A DNA stretch of 64,000 bases from Desulfovibrio sp. (GTDB lineage Bacteria > Desulfobacterota > Desulfovibrionia > Desulfovibrionales > Desulfovibrionaceae), in contig JAFXOX010000057.1 of assembly GCA_017528345.1 (NCBI GenBank), positions 1-64,000 on the forward strand, written 5' to 3'. The notes below the pieces were generated by a model. The model worked only from the letters and a program-made list of their open reading frames with translations. It was not told the origin of the DNA and made no database searches. Positions 1 to 8,346 of the stretch are shown piece after piece. Numbering within the stretch: position 1 is the first letter of the stretch; every line of letters starts with the position of its first letter. A program made the position numbers and the translations under genes.

Positions 1-176
1 GCCTCTTAGGCATTGACAAGAAGGCCGACCTGAGTAGAAGATAGTCTGTTCTGGCATCTGCCGTGTTTTTTTTCATCCAGAGCCCACAAAGCCTAGACAG
101 CGTCTGGGCATTAGCTTATAGTCTTTTGACTTTTTTTCTCCCACCGTGGGGGAAGGTTTATTGACGCTTTTTTCAG

Positions 177-194
177 TTGCGGAACCTTCCGCAA
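177..194. promoter_or_regulatory. 18-bp inverted repeat upstream of rpmF
   Basis: A perfect inverted repeat, TTGCGGAA-CC-TTCCGCAA, lies 21 bp before the rpmF start. The 2-base centre is too small for a good RNA hairpin, so a protein operator is at least as likely. It sits at the head of the rpmF-plsX-fab run, where a lipid-synthesis regulator could act. That role is inferred from position only. The rest of bases 1-215 shows no gene I can support. Confidence 0.4.
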
Positions 195-215
195 AGAGTT
201 TTTCAGGAGCTTACT

Positions 216-401
216 ATGGCTGTTCAGCAGAATAAAAAATCACGTTCTCGTAAAGGTATGCGCCGCTCTCATGACCGTGTGGCTGTTCCCTCTGTCATCT
301 ACTGTGTGTGTGGTGAGCCCACCCTGCCGCACAGAGTTTGCCCTGCTTGTGGCAAATACCATAATCGTCTCGTGGTGAGCAAGAAACCAGTCACTGAATA
401 A
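216..401 (+). CDS. rpmF: 50S ribosomal protein L32
   Basis: L32, 61 residues, a normal length, of the large ribosomal subunit. It has the basic N-terminus (KKSRSRKGMRRSHD) and a zinc-ribbon-like cluster with Cys30, Cys32, Cys42 and Cys45. The start at 216 is chosen over an upstream in-frame codon because CAGGAGC lies 6 nt before it and the protein then begins MAVQQNKKS, as L32 does. Its stop overlaps the plsX start by one base, so translation of the two is probably coupled. The rpmF-plsX-fab order is common in bacteria. Confidence 0.97.
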   Translation: MAVQQNKKSRSRKGMRRSHDRVAVPSVIYCVCGEPTLPHRVCPACGKYHNRLVVSKKPVTE

Positions 402-1432
402 TGGAACGTCCAGTCATAGCTGTCGATGCCATGGGGGGTGATTTTGGCCCCTCAGTGGTCGTTCCCGGTGCTATTGACGCCTCACGCCAGTACGACCTGC
501 ATGTTCGTCTGGTGGGCGATACGGCGAAGATTGAGGCGGAGCTTTCCCGCCTGAATCTTCAGGGCGCGAGCTATGACGTTGTGCACGCAAGTGATGTCGT
601 GCGCATGAACGACAAAGCAAGTGATGTTCTGCGCCGCAAAAAGGATGCCTCCATTCAGGTGGCCTGTCGTCTCGTTAAGGAAGGCACAGCCAACGGGGTC
701 GTCAGTGCGGGCCATTCCGGAGCTTCGGTGGCCTGTGGTATGTTCACCATCGGACGCCTGCCCGGGGTTGAGCGTCCGGCCCTTGCGGCCATGCTGCCCA
801 CGGAGAAGAACCCGGTGGTGGTCATTGACGCAGGCGCCAATGTGGACTGCCGGCCCTATCACCTTTTTCAGTTTGGCCTGATGGGAGACGCTTTTGCCAG
901 GGATCTTCTTAACTATCCGGCACCCAGAGTCAGTCTACTGAGCATCGGTGAGGAAGAGGGCAAGGGCAATAGTCAGGTTAAAGAGGCCTATGAGCTTCTG
1001 AAGTTGGCCCAAAACATCAATTTCGTCGGTAATGCCGAAGGCCGCGACATTTTCACCGGCAACATTGATGTGGTGGTCTGCGATGGTTTTGTGGGCAATG
1101 TTGTGGTCAAGATGAGCGAGGGTCTGGCGGCTTCACTCATGCGCATGCTCAAACGCCTCTTCACTTCGGGTATTCTTCCTGCTCTTGGCGCCATGCTGGC
1201 CAAGGGCGCCTTTAAAAATTTCGCCCACACCATCGATTATGCCTCCTACGGAGGCGCCCCGCTTCTGGGACTGCAGGGACTGGTGATCGTCTGCCATGGC
1301 CGTTCCAACAGCCTGGCCATGAGTAATGCCATCAAGATGAGCGCGACCTTTGTTCGGAAACAGACCAATGCCCGGCTTGCCGAGACAATTGTGGCCAATG
1401 AGGAACTGACGCGTTTTTCACGGGCTCTCTAA
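401..1432 (+). CDS. plsX: phosphate acyltransferase PlsX
   Basis: PlsX makes acyl-phosphate from acyl-ACP and so feeds PlsY at the first step of phospholipid synthesis. The protein has 343 residues, as usual for the family. It opens with the family signature AVDAMGGDFGP (residues 7-17) and keeps conserved stretches such as SAGHSGAS and VVCDGFVGNV. The start codon overlaps the rpmF stop (TAATG). It is peripheral at the membrane in studied bacteria. In related Desulfovibrio I recall fabH directly downstream; here 241 bp without a recognisable gene precede fabG. Confidence 0.97.
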   Translation: MERPVIAVDAMGGDFGPSVVVPGAIDASRQYDLHVRLVGDTAKIEAELSRLNLQGASYDVVHASDVVRMNDKASDVLRRKKDASIQVACRLVKEGTANGVVSAGHSGASVACGMFTIGRLPGVERPALAAMLPTEKNPVVVIDAGANVDCRPYHLFQFGLMGDAFARDLLNYPAPRVSLLSIGEEEGKGNSQVKEAYELLKLAQNINFVGNAEGRDIFTGNIDVVVCDGFVGNVVVKMSEGLAASLMRMLKRLFTSGILPALGAMLAKGAFKNFAHTIDYASYGGAPLLGLQGLVIVCHGRSNSLAMSNAIKMSATFVRKQTNARLAETIVANEELTRFSRAL

Positions 1433-1620
1433 GACCCATCCCGCTTCCCGCCCGCCCTTTCTTTCTGGGTGCACACGCTCAATCCCCTCTTTTTTTCCTT
1501 ACTTTTGATCGATCATCCGGGCCGTCTGCGCCTGACATCGGTCCATGACGCGACAGGTAAAGTCCGATTTCAGGAAGACTCGTCCCAAGGCGCATTTTCT
1601 CAACCAATTGGAAAACTACT

Positions 1621-1673
1621 GGAGGCGGCGTTTCCTCCCTGGCATTGCGCCGGGTTTATGACGCTGAAAGACA
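1621..1673 (+). promoter_or_regulatory. SD-hairpin-start element of fabG
   Basis: GGAGG (1621-1625) is followed directly by a nested hairpin. The outer stem is CGGCGT (1626-1631) with ACGCTG (1661-1666); the inner stem is CCTGGC (1638-1643) with GCCGGG (1649-1654). Seven bases then lead to the fabG ATG at 1674. No other Shine-Dalgarno sequence lies near that ATG. Folding would bring GGAGG to about 8 nt from the start. CCTCC at 1634-1638 could instead pair with GGAGG, so two exclusive folds are possible. The nested layout closely matches those before glxK and map. Confidence 0.6.
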
Positions 1674-2432
1674 ATGTCACAGACAGTTCTCGACCCAGAA
1701 AAGCCAACTGCCCTGGTCACCGGCGGCAGCAGAGGCATCGGTCAGGCCATTGCCAAAGCCCTGGCCAAAGACGGCTATCAGATTCTTCTGACCTACCGCA
1801 GCAAGGAGGAAGAGGCTATTGCTGTGGTTCAGGAAATACAGGCCATGGGGGGTCTTGCCCGGCATGCCGCTCTTGATATCGGCGACAGTCAAGCTATCCG
1901 CAACTTTTTCAAAGAAGAAGTCAAAGATCGTATTCGCCTTGCCTGTCTTGTGAACAATGCAGGCATTACCCGGGACGGACTGCTCATCCGTATGAAGGAA
2001 GACGATTTCATGGCTGTGGTTGACGTCTGCCTGCGAGGGACCTTCGTGGTCACCCAGGAAGCGGCCAAGATCATGAGTAAAAATCGTGCCGGCCGCATCG
2101 TGAACATCAGCTCTGTGGTCGGACTGATGGGCAATGCCGGCCAGGCTAACTATGCCGCCGCCAAGGCAGGTATCATCGGCCTGACCAAAAGCTGCGCCAA
2201 GGAGCTGGCCTCGCGCCAAATCACCTGCAATGCCGTGGCCCCCGGTTTTATTGAAACGGATATGACTGCCGGCCTGCCTGCCGAGGTCAAAGCCCAATAT
2301 GTGGAGGCCATCCCCCTGAAGCGCATGGGTACAGCCGAGGATGTCGCCATGGCTGTCTCGTTTCTGGCTTCGGAAAAAGCTGCCTATATCACCGGACAGG
2401 TGCTTTCAGTGAATGGTGGCATGTATTGTTAG
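1674..2432 (+). CDS. fabG: 3-oxoacyl-ACP reductase FabG
   Basis: NADPH-dependent reductase of type II fatty-acid synthesis, reducing 3-oxoacyl-ACP to 3-hydroxyacyl-ACP. It has 252 residues and the short-chain dehydrogenase fold. The cofactor motif TGGSRGIG is at residues 16-23, NNAG is near residue 95, and the catalytic Ser, Tyr and Lys appear in NISS and YAAAK near 145-162. The only good start is ATG 1674, whose upstream region is the hairpin element described separately. The 241-bp gap after plsX and its own start structure suggest it is not simply coupled to plsX. acpP follows after 170 bp. Confidence 0.97.
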   Translation: MSQTVLDPEKPTALVTGGSRGIGQAIAKALAKDGYQILLTYRSKEEEAIAVVQEIQAMGGLARHAALDIGDSQAIRNFFKEEVKDRIRLACLVNNAGITRDGLLIRMKEDDFMAVVDVCLRGTFVVTQEAAKIMSKNRAGRIVNISSVVGLMGNAGQANYAAAKAGIIGLTKSCAKELASRQITCNAVAPGFIETDMTAGLPAEVKAQYVEAIPLKRMGTAEDVAMAVSFLASEKAAYITGQVLSVNGGMYC

Positions 2433-2437
2433 CCTCG

Positions 2438-2466
2438 TTGACAGCACAGCCCCCCTGCCGTAAACT
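2438..2466 (+). promoter_or_regulatory. sigma-70-type promoter of acpP
   Basis: TTGACA (2438-2443), a 17-base spacer and TAAACT (2461-2466) form a near-consensus promoter just after the fabG stop. Transcription would begin near 2473 and give acpP a leader of about 130 nt. This fits the high demand for acyl carrier protein, and a terminator follows acpP, so a short abundant acpP mRNA is expected. Confidence 0.7.
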
Positions 2467-2602
2467 AAAGTCACTCTCGGAACTTTGCAGAAGTTGAGGT
2501 CGGGCGGACCTTTAACCTGTACGTTCACGGTCGCAACTCAAGCAGAGCCAGACATGAGCTGGACCGGGAAGAATATGGTAAGAAGACCCTTTTGGAGGAA
2601 TT

Positions 2603-2839
2603 ATGTCTGATATTGCTGAAAAGGTACAAAAAATCATTGTCGATCAGCTTGGCGTGGAAGCGGCCAATGTCCGTCCCGAAGCCTCCTTTGTGGAAGATCT
2701 GGGTGCGGATTCTCTTGATCTGACCGAGCTGATTATGGCCATGGAAGAAGAGTTCGACATCGAAATCGCCGATGAAGACGCCCAGAAAATTCAGAAAGTT
2801 CAGGACGCCGTGGCCTATATCGAAAAAAATAAGAAATAA
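2603..2839 (+). CDS. acpP: acyl carrier protein
   Basis: Small acidic carrier of growing acyl chains, 78 residues. The phosphopantetheine site is Ser37 in [11 protein letters not shown] strong GGAGG lies 7 nt before the ATG, with no intervening hairpin. It has a near-consensus promoter upstream (2438-2466) and an intrinsic terminator 8 bases after its stop, so it can be expressed as a separate unit between fabG and fabF. Nothing unusual is seen in the protein. Confidence 0.98.
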   Translation: MSDIAEKVQKIIVDQLGVEAANVRPEASFVEDLGADSLDLTELIMAMEEEFDIEIADEDAQKIQKVQDAVAYIEKNKK

Positions 2840-2846
2840 GTTCCAA

Positions 2847-2882
2847 GGCACGGTCTCTTTGCTGAGATCGTGCCGTTTTTTT
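2847..2882 (+). terminator. intrinsic terminator after acpP
   Basis: GGCACGGTCTC (2847-2857) pairs with GAGATCGTGCC (2864-2874), 11 bp with one G-T pair and a 6-base loop, followed by G and seven T. It would end most acpP transcripts. Read-through or a promoter inside 2883-2930 is then needed for fabF. Confidence 0.9.
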
Positions 2883-2930
2883 CCACTGCCCTCCCTTTTT
2901 CTTTCTGTGCAACTGTGAAAAGGATTTCCC

Positions 2931-4178
2931 ATGTCTCGCCCCCGTGTTGTCATCACAGGTATTGCCGGCATTACCCCTCTTGCCAATGATTCTCAGACCA
3001 CCTGGGAACGTCTGCTGAGAGGTGAATCCGGCATAGGCCCCATCACCCTCTTTGACGCCCAGAACTACACTTCGAAAATCGCAGGTGAAGTCAAAGATTT
3101 TCAGCCAGAAAACTATATGACAGCCAAACAGGCGAAGCACATGGACAGATTCACGCAGTTTGCCATGGCCTGTCAGAAGATGCTGTTTGAAGATGCGCAT
3201 TTCGCCATTGACGAAAGCAATGCCTTTGACGTAGCTGTGATTCTTGGCGTTGGCCTCGGGGGTCTGAGGACCATTGAGACCTATCACAGCAAACTTCTGC
3301 AGGCAGGGCCGAATAAAATCTCACCGTTCATGATCCCCATGCTCATCTCCAATATGGGCCCGGGACAGATTGCCATGGCCTGTCAGGCCAAGGGCAGCAA
3401 TTTTGTGACGACTTCGGCCTGTGCCTCGGGCATTCATGCCCTTGGCAGTGCCTTTGGCGAAATTCTCCTCGGCCGAGCCAAGGCAGTCATCTCCGGCGGC
3501 TGCGAAGCCACCATTACACCACTGGGAGTTTCTGGTTTTACGGCACTCAAAGCCTTGTCCAGCCACTATAATGACACGCCGACCCTTGCTTCCCGTCCCT
3601 TTGAAAAAAATCGCGACGGTTTTGTCATTGGCGAGGGGGCGGGTCTTCTGCTGCTTGAGGATCTTGAAAGTGCCAAGGCACGCGGAGCCAAGATCTATGC
3701 TGAAGTTGTCGGCTACGGAGCCTCCTGTGATGCCCACCATATGACGGCACCTCTGGAGACAGGCGTCGGCATGGCCCGGGCTATGCAGAATGCCTTAAAG
3801 GATGCCGGCATTGCGCCAGAGGCTGTGGAGCATATCAATGCTCATGCCACCTCCACCATGCTCAATGACAGCACTGAAACCAAAGCCATGAAGCTTGTTT
3901 TCGGCAGCCATGCGCCCAAGTTAAAAATTTCCGCCACAAAATCCATGACAGGTCATCTTCTGGGAGCCGCGGGCGGTATCGAAACTGTCTTCACGGCTCT
4001 GGCTATCAAGACCGAAACACTGCCCGGTACCATCAATCTCAAGGAGCCCTCTCCTGACTGTGATCTCAACTACCTGGCAGACGGATCCTGCAAATGCGCC
4101 TGTGAGTACGCCATGTGCAATTCCTTTGGCTTTGGCGGAACCAACGCAAGCATCATTCTCAAGCGCTACGATGCCTGA
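2931..4178 (+). CDS. fabF: beta-ketoacyl-ACP synthase II (FabF)
   Basis: Elongating condensing enzyme of fatty-acid synthesis, joining malonyl-ACP to acyl-ACP. It has 415 residues, the usual FabF length. The catalytic Cys is in TTSACASG (near residue 164). The two active-site His are in HATSTMLND (near 304) and [10 protein letters not shown] (near 341). The C-terminal [11 protein letters not shown] loop is present. AAGGAT lies 6 nt before the ATG. No fabH or fabD is in the window, so chain initiation must be encoded elsewhere or handled differently. Confidence 0.98.
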   Translation: MSRPRVVITGIAGITPLANDSQTTWERLLRGESGIGPITLFDAQNYTSKIAGEVKDFQPENYMTAKQAKHMDRFTQFAMACQKMLFEDAHFAIDESNAFDVAVILGVGLGGLRTIETYHSKLLQAGPNKISPFMIPMLISNMGPGQIAMACQAKGSNFVTTSACASGIHALGSAFGEILLGRAKAVISGGCEATITPLGVSGFTALKALSSHYNDTPTLASRPFEKNRDGFVIGEGAGLLLLEDLESAKARGAKIYAEVVGYGASCDAHHMTAPLETGVGMARAMQNALKDAGIAPEAVEHINAHATSTMLNDSTETKAMKLVFGSHAPKLKISATKSMTGHLLGAAGGIETVFTALAIKTETLPGTINLKEPSPDCDLNYLADGSCKCACEYAMCNSFGFGGTNASIILKRYDA

Positions 4179-4222
4179 ATAGACAGGCCCACCCACTTCA
4201 CCCTCTAGCCCTAGAAAACACC

Positions 4223-5464
4223 ATGGACGAGATATTCTTACAGGATCTTGAAGTGGCCCGGGCCATTGCCAAGGAAGCCGAACGTCAGATTTCCAAACTT
4301 GAGCTCATTGCTTCGGAAAATTTTGTTTCAGCTGCTGTGCGACAGGCTCAGGGGAGCATTCTCACCCACAAATACGCCGAAGGTTATCCCGGTAAACGCT
4401 ATTACGGGGGCTGCGAATTTGTGGACATCATTGAGGATCTTGCACGCAGCAGGGCCCGCGAACTTTTCAACGCGGTTCATGTTAATGTGCAGCCGCATTC
4501 AGGTTCTCAGGCCAATATGGCCGTCTACTATGCGTTCCTCAAACCGGGCGCAACCGTCATGAGCATGAATCTTGCCCACGGCGGTCACCTCAGCCACGGC
4601 TCTCCCGTCAATTTTTCGGGCCGGCAGTTCACCATCGTTCCCTACGGCGTAGATCGTGAAAGCGGCTGTATTGACTACGATGAACTGGCCAAACGGGCCA
4701 AAGAATCGCATCCGGCAATGATTCTGGCAGGGGCGAGCGCCTATCCCAGAGCCATTGACTTTGCCCGTTTCCAGGCCATTGCCCGTGAGGTGGGAGCCCT
4801 TCTCTTCGTAGATATGGCGCATATTGCCGGTCTTGTGGCTACGGGTCTGCACATGAGCCCCCTGCCCTATGCGGATGTTGTTTCAACCACAACCCATAAA
4901 ACACTGCGTGGGCCTAGAGGCGGCATGATTCTCACGGACAATGCAGAGTACGGCAAGAAGATTGACAGCCAGATTTTCCCGGGAACCCAGGGCGGTCCGC
5001 TCATGCACGTCATCGCCGCCAAGGCTGTTGCCTTTAAGGAAGCACTGCGTCCCCAGTTTCTCACCTATCAGAAACAGATCCTGGCCAATGGCCAGGCACT
5101 GGCCCGTGAACTTCTGCGCCTTGGCTATACGCTTGTGAGCGGTGGCACAGACAATCATCTTCTGCTCATTGATCTGACCCCCACCGGCATGACAGGCAAG
5201 GATGCCGAAGGCGTCTTAGACAGTGCAGGCATCACCGTCAATAAAAACAGCATTCCCTTTGAGACGCGCTCACCCTTTGTGACCAGCGGCATTCGTGTGG
5301 GCACACCAGCCCTGACAACCCGCGGTCTCAAGGAGGAAGATATGCGCACTGTTGCCGGCTTCATGCATCGCGCGCTGACCGAGCACAATGATCCCCAGGC
5401 CCTCGCCCGTATCCACGCCGAAGTTGAGGAATTTGCCCGTTCTTTCCCGCTTTTTGCCTGGTAG
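4223..5464 (+). CDS. glyA: serine hydroxymethyltransferase
   Basis: PLP enzyme that interconverts serine and glycine and charges tetrahydrofolate with a one-carbon unit; cytosolic. The protein has 413 residues. The PLP lysine is Lys226 in [14 protein letters not shown]. Other family segments are [20 protein letters not shown] and [12 protein letters not shown] start it at ATG 4223, which gives the usual MDEIF-type N-terminus; an in-frame extension to 4115 would overlap fabF by 64 bases. No clear Shine-Dalgarno sequence is visible before 4223, and no hairpin element is seen. Confidence 0.97.
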   Translation: MDEIFLQDLEVARAIAKEAERQISKLELIASENFVSAAVRQAQGSILTHKYAEGYPGKRYYGGCEFVDIIEDLARSRARELFNAVHVNVQPHSGSQANMAVYYAFLKPGATVMSMNLAHGGHLSHGSPVNFSGRQFTIVPYGVDRESGCIDYDELAKRAKESHPAMILAGASAYPRAIDFARFQAIAREVGALLFVDMAHIAGLVATGLHMSPLPYADVVSTTTHKTLRGPRGGMILTDNAEYGKKIDSQIFPGTQGGPLMHVIAAKAVAFKEALRPQFLTYQKQILANGQALARELLRLGYTLVSGGTDNHLLLIDLTPTGMTGKDAEGVLDSAGITVNKNSIPFETRSPFVTSGIRVGTPALTTRGLKEEDMRTVAGFMHRALTEHNDPQALARIHAEVEEFARSFPLFAW

Positions 5465-5470
5465 GCCCCC

Positions 5471-5992
5471 ATGTCACGACTCCCTTGGCCTGATTATTTT
5501 ATGCACATTGTGGATTTAGTGCGTGAGCGCTCCACATGCCTGCGTCGGCATGTCGGCGCTCTGGCTGTGCGGGACAATCGTATCCTGGCCACAGGCTATA
5601 ATGGCGTGCCTCAGGGTCTTACCCACTGTCTTGACACTGGCTGCCTGCGCCAGCAGCTCGGCATTCCCTCAGGCCAACGCCATGAAATCTGCCGTGGCCT
5701 GCATGCCGAGCAAAATGTCATTATTCAGGCCGCCACCAACGGCATCAGCATTCAGGGAGCGGACATCTATACCACGACCTATCCCTGCGTGCTTTGCTGC
5801 AAAATGCTCATCAACTGCAAGGTACGCACCATCTACTATGCCGAGGCCTATCCTGACGAACTCTCTCAGTCCATGTTCAAGGAAGCCGGCATTCCTGTCA
5901 TTCCCATCGCCATTCCCGGTCACCAGCCGTCTGCAGAGGCCAATACTATGAATGAGGAGGCGGCGCAGCCAAAGTCAGCGCCGATAACGTAA
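5471..5992 (+). CDS. deoxycytidylate deaminase, ComEB type
   Basis: Zinc-dependent deaminase of 173 residues, probably converting dCMP to dUMP for thymidylate synthesis. The zinc and catalytic motifs are HAEQN and PCVLCCK. The N-terminal [18 protein letters not shown] matches the family start. The last 12 codons are lysine-poor and unconserved-looking, and they encode in RNA the hairpin that precedes ribD. The stop overlaps the ribD start (TAATG). A TAGG with 5 intervening bases precedes its ATG. Confidence 0.9.
   Translation: MSRLPWPDYFMHIVDLVRERSTCLRRHVGALAVRDNRILATGYNGVPQGLTHCLDTGCLRQQLGIPSGQRHEICRGLHAEQNVIIQAATNGISIQGADIYTTTYPCVLCCKMLINCKVRTIYYAEAYPDELSQSMFKEAGIPVIPIAIPGHQPSAEANTMNEEAAQPKSAPIT
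5956..5991 (+). promoter_or_regulatory. SD-hairpin-start element of ribD
   Basis: GGAGG (5956-5960) abuts CGGCGC (5961-5966), which pairs perfectly with GCGCCG (5978-5983) across an 11-base loop. Eight bases then lead to the ribD ATG at 5992. The whole element lies inside the end of the deaminase coding sequence, so a ribosome finishing that gene must unfold it. This is the most compact of the nine elements. Confidence 0.6.
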
Positions 5993-7137
5993 TGAGTGCA
6001 GAAGCGTATGCCGTCTTCATGCAGGAAGCCATCAGGCAGGCGCAGCGCAGCCAGTGGCTGACGTATCCCAACCCCTGTGTCGGTGCCGTTCTTGTTCAGG
6101 ATGAGAAGATTGTTGCTCGCGGCTGGCACCATGTGGCAGGCCAACCTCATGCCGAAGTGGAATGTCTCAATGATGCCCGGGAAAAAGGCATTGATCCAGC
6201 CCTCTGTACCTTGGTGGTCACTCTCGAACCCTGCAAGCATCAGGGCAAAACCCCGCCCTGCACTGAGGCCATTCTCAAAGCAGGAATCAAGAAAGTCGTC
6301 ATCGGTTATCTCGATCCCACAGACGAGGCAGGTGGCGGAGCAGAAATTCTGCGCGAGCATGGCCTCGAGGTCGTAGGGCCGGTCTGCGCAGAGGCTTGCC
6401 GCGATCTCATCGCCGATTTTCTTGTCTGGAAAACCATGGACCGTCCATATCTTCTGCTGAAAATGGCCGCCACCATGGACGGACGCATTGCCACGCGCAC
6501 AGGTCAATCGCAGTGGATTAGCTGTGAGGCCTCGCGAGAGGCCGTGCACAGGCTGCGACAGAAAATCGGGCAGGCCGGTGGACTCGTTCTTGTGGGGGGC
6601 AAAACCTTCCGTCAGGATAATCCTCAGCTGACGTTTCGCCTGCCAGACCAGCCACAGACCCCTCAACCTCTTGCCTGTGTCCTCACCTCACACCTCCCTC
6701 AGGCCAGAGACGAATTTGCGCTTTTACAGGAAAGACCCGAGGAGACCATTTTTCTCGCCTCAGCCGCAGCTGCCGCCTCCACCCAGGCTCAGGAACTGCG
6801 CAAACTTGGGGTGCGCGTTTTTCCCATTCCCCAGTATATCAACGGCTCTACGGATCTGCGCGGTCTCCTCAAAAATCTCTACCACGAACTGCACTGTCCC
6901 TACGTGCTCTGTGAAGGCGGAGGAGAACTTGCCGTAAGCCTTCTCGAAGAGCAACTTGTGGATGAATTTCACCTTCATCTGGCACCAACCTTTTTGGCTG
7001 ATAATGACGCATTGCCGCTGTTCACCAACCGCATGCCCCTGACTCTGGCCGAAGCCATTTCTCTGCGCTGCACAGGCTGTGAGCAGGTGGACAATGACGT
7101 CCATATTCTCCTCAGGCCCAAGGTACACGAGGCGTAA
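5992..7137 (+). CDS. ribD: bifunctional diaminohydroxyphosphoribosylaminopyrimidine deaminase / reductase
   Basis: Two successive steps of riboflavin synthesis. The N-terminal zinc deaminase domain (about residues 1-145) carries HAEVE and PCKHQGKTPPC. The C-terminal reductase domain (about 150-381) carries MAATMDGRIATRTGQSQWIS. At 381 residues it is of normal length. The gene overlaps the deaminase gene by one base and has its own hairpin-bridged GGAGG. ribE follows after one base. No FMN riboswitch is visible before the cluster. Confidence 0.97.
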   Translation: MSAEAYAVFMQEAIRQAQRSQWLTYPNPCVGAVLVQDEKIVARGWHHVAGQPHAEVECLNDAREKGIDPALCTLVVTLEPCKHQGKTPPCTEAILKAGIKKVVIGYLDPTDEAGGGAEILREHGLEVVGPVCAEACRDLIADFLVWKTMDRPYLLLKMAATMDGRIATRTGQSQWISCEASREAVHRLRQKIGQAGGLVLVGGKTFRQDNPQLTFRLPDQPQTPQPLACVLTSHLPQARDEFALLQERPEETIFLASAAAAASTQAQELRKLGVRVFPIPQYINGSTDLRGLLKNLYHELHCPYVLCEGGGELAVSLLEEQLVDEFHLHLAPTFLADNDALPLFTNRMPLTLAEAISLRCTGCEQVDNDVHILLRPKVHEA

Positions 7138-7138
7138 G

Positions 7139-7801
7139 ATGTTCACAGGCCTGATTACCAGCCGGGCTTGTGTGCTTGAGGTGAAAAGCCAGGGTACTGA
7201 CAGACGCCTGAAGCTTGCCGCAGAAAATCAGGCGGCCTTTGCCGAGATTGAGGATGGCGAATCCATTGCCGTCAACGGGGCCTGCCTGACCGTTGAAGCA
7301 CACAGTGGAAATACCTTCCTACTCTATGCCTCAGCAGAGACGCTCGCCAAAACGACCCTGAGACAGCTGACGCTCAATTCCCGTCCCAATCTTGAACGTG
7401 CACTTTGCCTGGGGGATCGCTTGGGTGGGCATCTTGTCACAGGTCATGTGGACTGCGTCGCCACAGTTCTCAAAAAAGCCCGGACAGGCCTTTCGGTCTG
7501 CTTCACCATCAGCTATCCCAAGACTCTGGCCGGACAGATTGTGGCCAAAGGCTCTGTGGCCCTTGACGGGATAAGCTTGACCATCAACAGCGTCGGGCCT
7601 GACTATCTGACTGTCAATGTTATTCCCGAAACCTTCTCGCACACGACAGTTGCCGACTGGCAGGAAGGCAGTCTGATCAATCTGGAAACAGATATTTTGG
7701 GCAAATACGTGCAGCGCAGCCTTGCCCTTGAAGACAAGGGGCGCGACAAAACGCAGGGTGGCGTGGACTATGAGCTGCTCATGCGCAACGGTTTTTTGTG
7801 A
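7139..7801 (+). CDS. ribE: riboflavin synthase, alpha subunit
   Basis: Dismutates two 6,7-dimethyl-8-ribityllumazine molecules to riboflavin. The 220-residue protein shows the expected internal repeat: MFTGLI at the start of the first lumazine-binding half and GHLVTGHVD in the second. The start at 7139 gives the family N-terminus, with GAGG 6 nt upstream. It forms a cluster with ribD (one base apart) and ribH. In relatives I recall ribBA between ribE and ribH; here only 71 bp separate them. Confidence 0.97.
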   Translation: MFTGLITSRACVLEVKSQGTDRRLKLAAENQAAFAEIEDGESIAVNGACLTVEAHSGNTFLLYASAETLAKTTLRQLTLNSRPNLERALCLGDRLGGHLVTGHVDCVATVLKKARTGLSVCFTISYPKTLAGQIVAKGSVALDGISLTINSVGPDYLTVNVIPETFSHTTVADWQEGSLINLETDILGKYVQRSLALEDKGRDKTQGGVDYELLMRNGFL

Positions 7802-7824
7802 GATAAGCCACCATCAGCCGCAAG

Positions 7825-7872
7825 GGAGGCAGCGCAATAGCGGCCAAGGTACCAATCAGCGCTGAAAAAAAC
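7825..7872 (+). promoter_or_regulatory. SD-hairpin-start element of ribH
   Basis: GGAGG (7825-7829, within GGGAGG) abuts CAGCGC (7830-7835), which pairs with GCGCTG (7859-7864) across a 23-base loop. Eight bases, mostly A, lead to the ATG at 7873. Read linearly the Shine-Dalgarno sequence is 43 nt from the start; folded it is 8 nt away. No closer Shine-Dalgarno sequence exists. Confidence 0.6.
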
Positions 7873-8343
7873 ATGAAAGAGATCAAAACTATCGAAGGCA
7901 AGCTCGTCGCGCAAAATCTGCGCATCGCCATCGTTGCCACACGTTTCAATAACTTTATTGTGCAGCATCTCATCGACGGAGCCCTTGACTGTCTGGAACG
8001 ACACGATGCGGACATGAACAAGGTTGTACTTGTGCGGGTGCCGGGAGCTTTTGAACTGCCACTCATTTGCCAAAAGCTTGCCCATTCCCAGCAGTACGAC
8101 GGCATCATTGCGCTGGGAGCCGTGATCCGCGGGGGAACGCCGCATTTTGACTATGTCTGTGCTGAAGCCAGCAAGGGTATTGCCCAGACCATGCTCAATT
8201 TTTCAACGCCCATTGGCTTTGGTCTTCTGACCTGTGACACTGTGGAACAAGCCATTGAGCGGGCAGGCTCCAAGGCTGGCAATAAGGGCGTGGAAGCAAC
8301 GCTTGCCCTGCTTGAAACCGTGCGCCTGATGGAGCAGCTCTAG
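7873..8343 (+). CDS. ribH: 6,7-dimethyl-8-ribityllumazine synthase
   Basis: Condenses the ribityl-pyrimidine with dihydroxybutanone phosphate to lumazine, usually as a large oligomer. The protein has 156 residues with family segments [35 protein letters not shown] and [11 protein letters not shown]. The start at 7873 follows the hairpin element. The gene is directly followed by nusB after 3 bases, a common pairing. The enzyme that makes its four-carbon substrate (RibB) is not in the window. Confidence 0.97.
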   Translation: MKEIKTIEGKLVAQNLRIAIVATRFNNFIVQHLIDGALDCLERHDADMNKVVLVRVPGAFELPLICQKLAHSQQYDGIIALGAVIRGGTPHFDYVCAEASKGIAQTMLNFSTPIGFGLLTCDTVEQAIERAGSKAGNKGVEATLALLETVRLMEQL

Positions 8344-8346
8344 ACC

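Noticed and set aside
1545..1661. 38-codon basic open frame in the plsX-fabG gap
   Set aside because: No ribosome site, runs through the hairpin, and no recognisable protein features.
1627..1665. fabG and glxK upstream hairpins as transposon (IS200/IS605) ends
   Set aside because: The nested stems and the GGCGTTTCCTCC block recall IS605-type ends, but the same GGAGG-stem-start geometry occurs at seven other genes with different sequences, and in each case the spacing to the start codon is 6-10 nt. A translation element explains all nine; an IS origin of the fabG and glxK versions remains possible.
5930..5991. FMN riboswitch controlling the rib genes
   Set aside because: No RFN-element consensus; ribD overlaps the upstream gene and has only a short hairpin.
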